The translations under genes were made by a program, and so were the position numbers. Shown piece by piece: positions 32,486 to 33,717 of a stretch of 33,717 nt of DNA. The stretch lies in the NCBI GenBank assembly GCA_001730095.1, contig MDLF01000003.1:1-33717 (forward strand), written 5' to 3'. The notes under the pieces are model-generated. The model made no database searches and was not told the DNA's origin. It saw nothing but the letters and a program-made list of their open reading frames with translations. Each line of letters opens with the position of its first letter. The stretch's first letter is position 1. The DNA is from Rhodobacteraceae bacterium (ex Bugula neritina AB1). GTDB lineage: Bacteria > Pseudomonadota > Alphaproteobacteria > Rhodobacterales > Rhodobacteraceae.

Positions 32486-33478
32486 TCAGACGCCATTCTT
32501 ACGGAGATTGCGCGCCGAACTGGTCATTTCGTCGTACTGGCCCGACGGACGGAACTTCCACAAGTAATCCGGCAGCACAGAGCCAACCGTCACCGGCTCG
32601 ATGCCGAGATCCGCAAAGCCCTTGGCGCCCTCAGACGCCACGTTGTCCGACTTCAGGCTTTTCAGCTGATCGCGGGTCAGCATCTTATTCTCAATCAGCT
32701 GGAAGCTGGCGAATTGCAGCACGTCGAAACCAAAGGCCACCAGCTTGGCGACAAACCCCGGCAGCGACAGGATGACACGGCGGCGGTGGATCACCTCAAG
32801 CATCTGCGCCATCAGCGCGCGGAAGGTTTTGACCTCTGGCCCGCCCAGCTCATAAATGCCAGCCTCTGCCTCGCCCACGGCCGCTTTGACCGCAGCCTTG
32901 GCAACATCATCGGCAAACACCGGCTGGAACTTCGTGCTGCCTGCCGCAATCGGCAGGACCGGTGACAGGCGGGTCATGCCGGCAAAACGGTTGAAGAAAC
33001 CGTCCTCTGCTCCGAAAATCACTGACGGGCGCAGGATCACCGCAGCAGGGAAATGCTGCTGCACGGAGGCCTCACCCGCGGCCTTGGTGCGAGAATACTC
33101 ACTGTCTGCCTCTGGATCAGCGCCAATGGCCGAGACATGCACCAGGCTGGCCACACCCAGATCAGCGGCGATGCGGGCGATCCGGCCTGCACCCTCTGCA
33201 TGGATGGCGCCAAACGTGTTTTTGCCCAGCTCATTCAGAACACCAACGCAGTTGACCACCGCATCCGCCCCCTGCATCACCGATGCGACTGACACGTCGT
33301 CGCGGATGTTGCAGAACACCGGCTCCACCTGGCCCGGCACGCCGTAAGGCTTCACATGCATGGCTTCGTTGGGACGGCGTACGGCAACCCGTACCCGCCA
33401 GCCTTCCTTGGCCATGCGCCGCGCGATGTAGCGGCCCACAAAACCGGATCCGCCATAGATCGTGACCAGTTTGGACAT
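32486..33478 (-). CDS. Complex I NDUFA9-like NAD(P)-binding protein
   Basis: A 330-residue atypical SDR/epimerase-like protein of the NDUFA9 subunit family. Seen: Rossmann loop IYGGSGFVGRYIARR (GxxGxxG), VNCVGVLNELGKNTF, LVHVSAIGADPEADSEYSRTKAAGE (with the Tyr/Lys pair SEYSRTK), ILRPSVIFGAEDGFFNRFA and FQPVFADDVAKA. Homologues are accessory subunits of respiratory complex I in mitochondria and alphaproteobacteria, though many bacterial members may act elsewhere. ATG 33478 has a good AGGAG upstream; an upstream frame is discarded. Convergent with uppP. Confidence 0.85.
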   Translation of the reverse strand: MSKLVTIYGGSGFVGRYIARRMAKEGWRVRVAVRRPNEAMHVKPYGVPGQVEPVFCNIRDDVSVASVMQGADAVVNCVGVLNELGKNTFGAIHAEGAGRIARIAADLGVASLVHVSAIGADPEADSEYSRTKAAGEASVQQHFPAAVILRPSVIFGAEDGFFNRFAGMTRLSPVLPIAAGSTKFQPVFADDVAKAAVKAAVGEAEAGIYELGGPEVKTFRALMAQMLEVIHRRRVILSLPGFVAKLVAFGFDVLQFASFQLIENKMLTRDQLKSLKSDNVASEGAKGFADLGIEPVTVGSVLPDYLWKFRPSGQYDEMTSSARNLRKNGV

Positions 33479-33495
33479 CTTTTGGCTCCTGAATT

Positions 33496-33515
33496 TAGCT
33501 GCATCTAGCTGTATC
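33496..33515. repeat. Ten-base tandem repeat upstream of the NDUFA9-like gene
   Basis: TAGCTGCATC at 33496-33505 is directly followed by TAGCTGTATC at 33506-33515, one mismatch. It lies 18 bases upstream of the NDUFA9-like start, probably within the transcript leader. Too short to assign a role. The rest of 33516-33641 shows no clear feature. Confidence 0.3.
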
Positions 33516-33641
33516 GTCGCAACGGGTGTCGGACAAGGCGCAATTGGCCGCTGCAACGGTCCAAGCGGCCTGCCCGCATCAGTTTTTCACCCTGAAGTCC
33601 GCCGCGACGCAATCTTGCCCCAAAAAACCTGAAGAATCCGT

Positions 33642-33670
33642 TTGACGCCCCAAAAGAAGCTGCTTATACG
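33642..33670 (+). promoter_or_regulatory. Promoter of tRNA-Leu
   Basis: TTGACG (33642-33647) and TATACG (33665-33670) are separated by 17 bases, close to the sigma70 consensus. Transcription would start about 10 bases before the mature tRNA. Confidence 0.7.
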
Positions 33671-33687
33671 CCGGTCCCACGACACCT

Positions 33688-33717
33688 GCCCAGGTGGCGG
33701 AATTGGTAGACGCGCTA
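33688..33717 (+). tRNA. tRNA-Leu, 5' part only (cut by the window end)
   Basis: The last 30 bases read as the acceptor strand GCCCAGG, then TG, and the leucine-type D arm GCGGAATTGGTAGACGCGC. The D-arm pattern GCGGAATTGGTAGACGCGCTA is characteristic of bacterial tRNA-Leu with its long variable arm. The anticodon lies beyond the window, so the isoacceptor cannot be given. Confidence 0.9.

Noticed and set aside
33688..33717. tRNA-linked integration site
   Set aside because: The tRNA is cut by the window and no integrase or flanking direct repeat is visible.
1..33717. CRISPR arrays, insertion sequences, prophage, rRNA
   Set aside because: No regularly spaced repeats, transposase or phage genes, and no rRNA sequence, were found.

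Overview
The window is about 33.7 kb of a high-GC alphaproteobacterial chromosome, most likely a marine Roseobacter-group member of the Rhodobacteraceae. The indications are an FzlA-like FtsZ-binding GST homologue next to queG, GltB/GltD of the alphaproteobacterial type, a CaiD/acyl-CoA dehydrogenase/GlxA-regulator block of the kind used for quaternary-amine catabolism, and copies of a short GC-rich intergenic repeat that I associate with this group. There are no rRNAs, insertion sequences, prophage genes or CRISPR arrays. About 29 protein genes and the first 30 bases of a tRNA-Leu are present.

Region 1 (1-4252) looks accessory. A tight minus-strand operon runs speD-like pyruvoyl AdoMet decarboxylase, an alanine-dehydrogenase/transhydrogenase-family enzyme with altered cofactor and catalytic positions, a class I SAM-dependent methyltransferase, and an MFS transporter. 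It has no spermidine synthase. A leader of about 400 nt with a candidate promoter, a 10-bp closing stem around a branched fold, and a hairpin over the speD ribosome binding site precedes it. This is the best candidate for an undescribed system: synthesis and export (or uptake) of a small molecule made from SAM and an amino acid.

Region 2 (4253-13285) holds an SDR reductase, a small methyltransferase, and a CoA-thioester catabolic operon. That operon contains an acyl-CoA dehydrogenase, a SelW/Rdx-like redox protein, an NDP-forming acyl-CoA synthetase and CaiD. A GlxA/CdhR-type AraC regulator diverges from it. Together they suggest oxidation of gamma-butyrobetaine, crotonobetaine or carnitine as CoA thioesters. 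A DUF2157 membrane protein and a VOC protein follow.

Region 3 (13451-19953, plus strand) carries a purine salvage pair, ade-amn (AMP to adenine to hypoxanthine, translationally coupled). It also carries an HU-type DNA-binding protein with its own promoter and terminator, a DMT exporter, a DUF4202 protein, and the translationally coupled methionine sulfoxide reductases msrB-msrA.

Region 4 (20100-33478) is mostly minus strand and mostly housekeeping. It contains a lone HyuA-type hydantoinase/oxoprolinase, queG, fzlA, mtgA, and a glutamate synthase operon gltD-GFA-gltB in which a GFA-family thiol protein is wedged between the two subunits. It ends with uppP and, convergent to it, an NDUFA9-type epimerase-like protein. 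The window ends inside a tRNA-Leu with a clear sigma70-type promoter.
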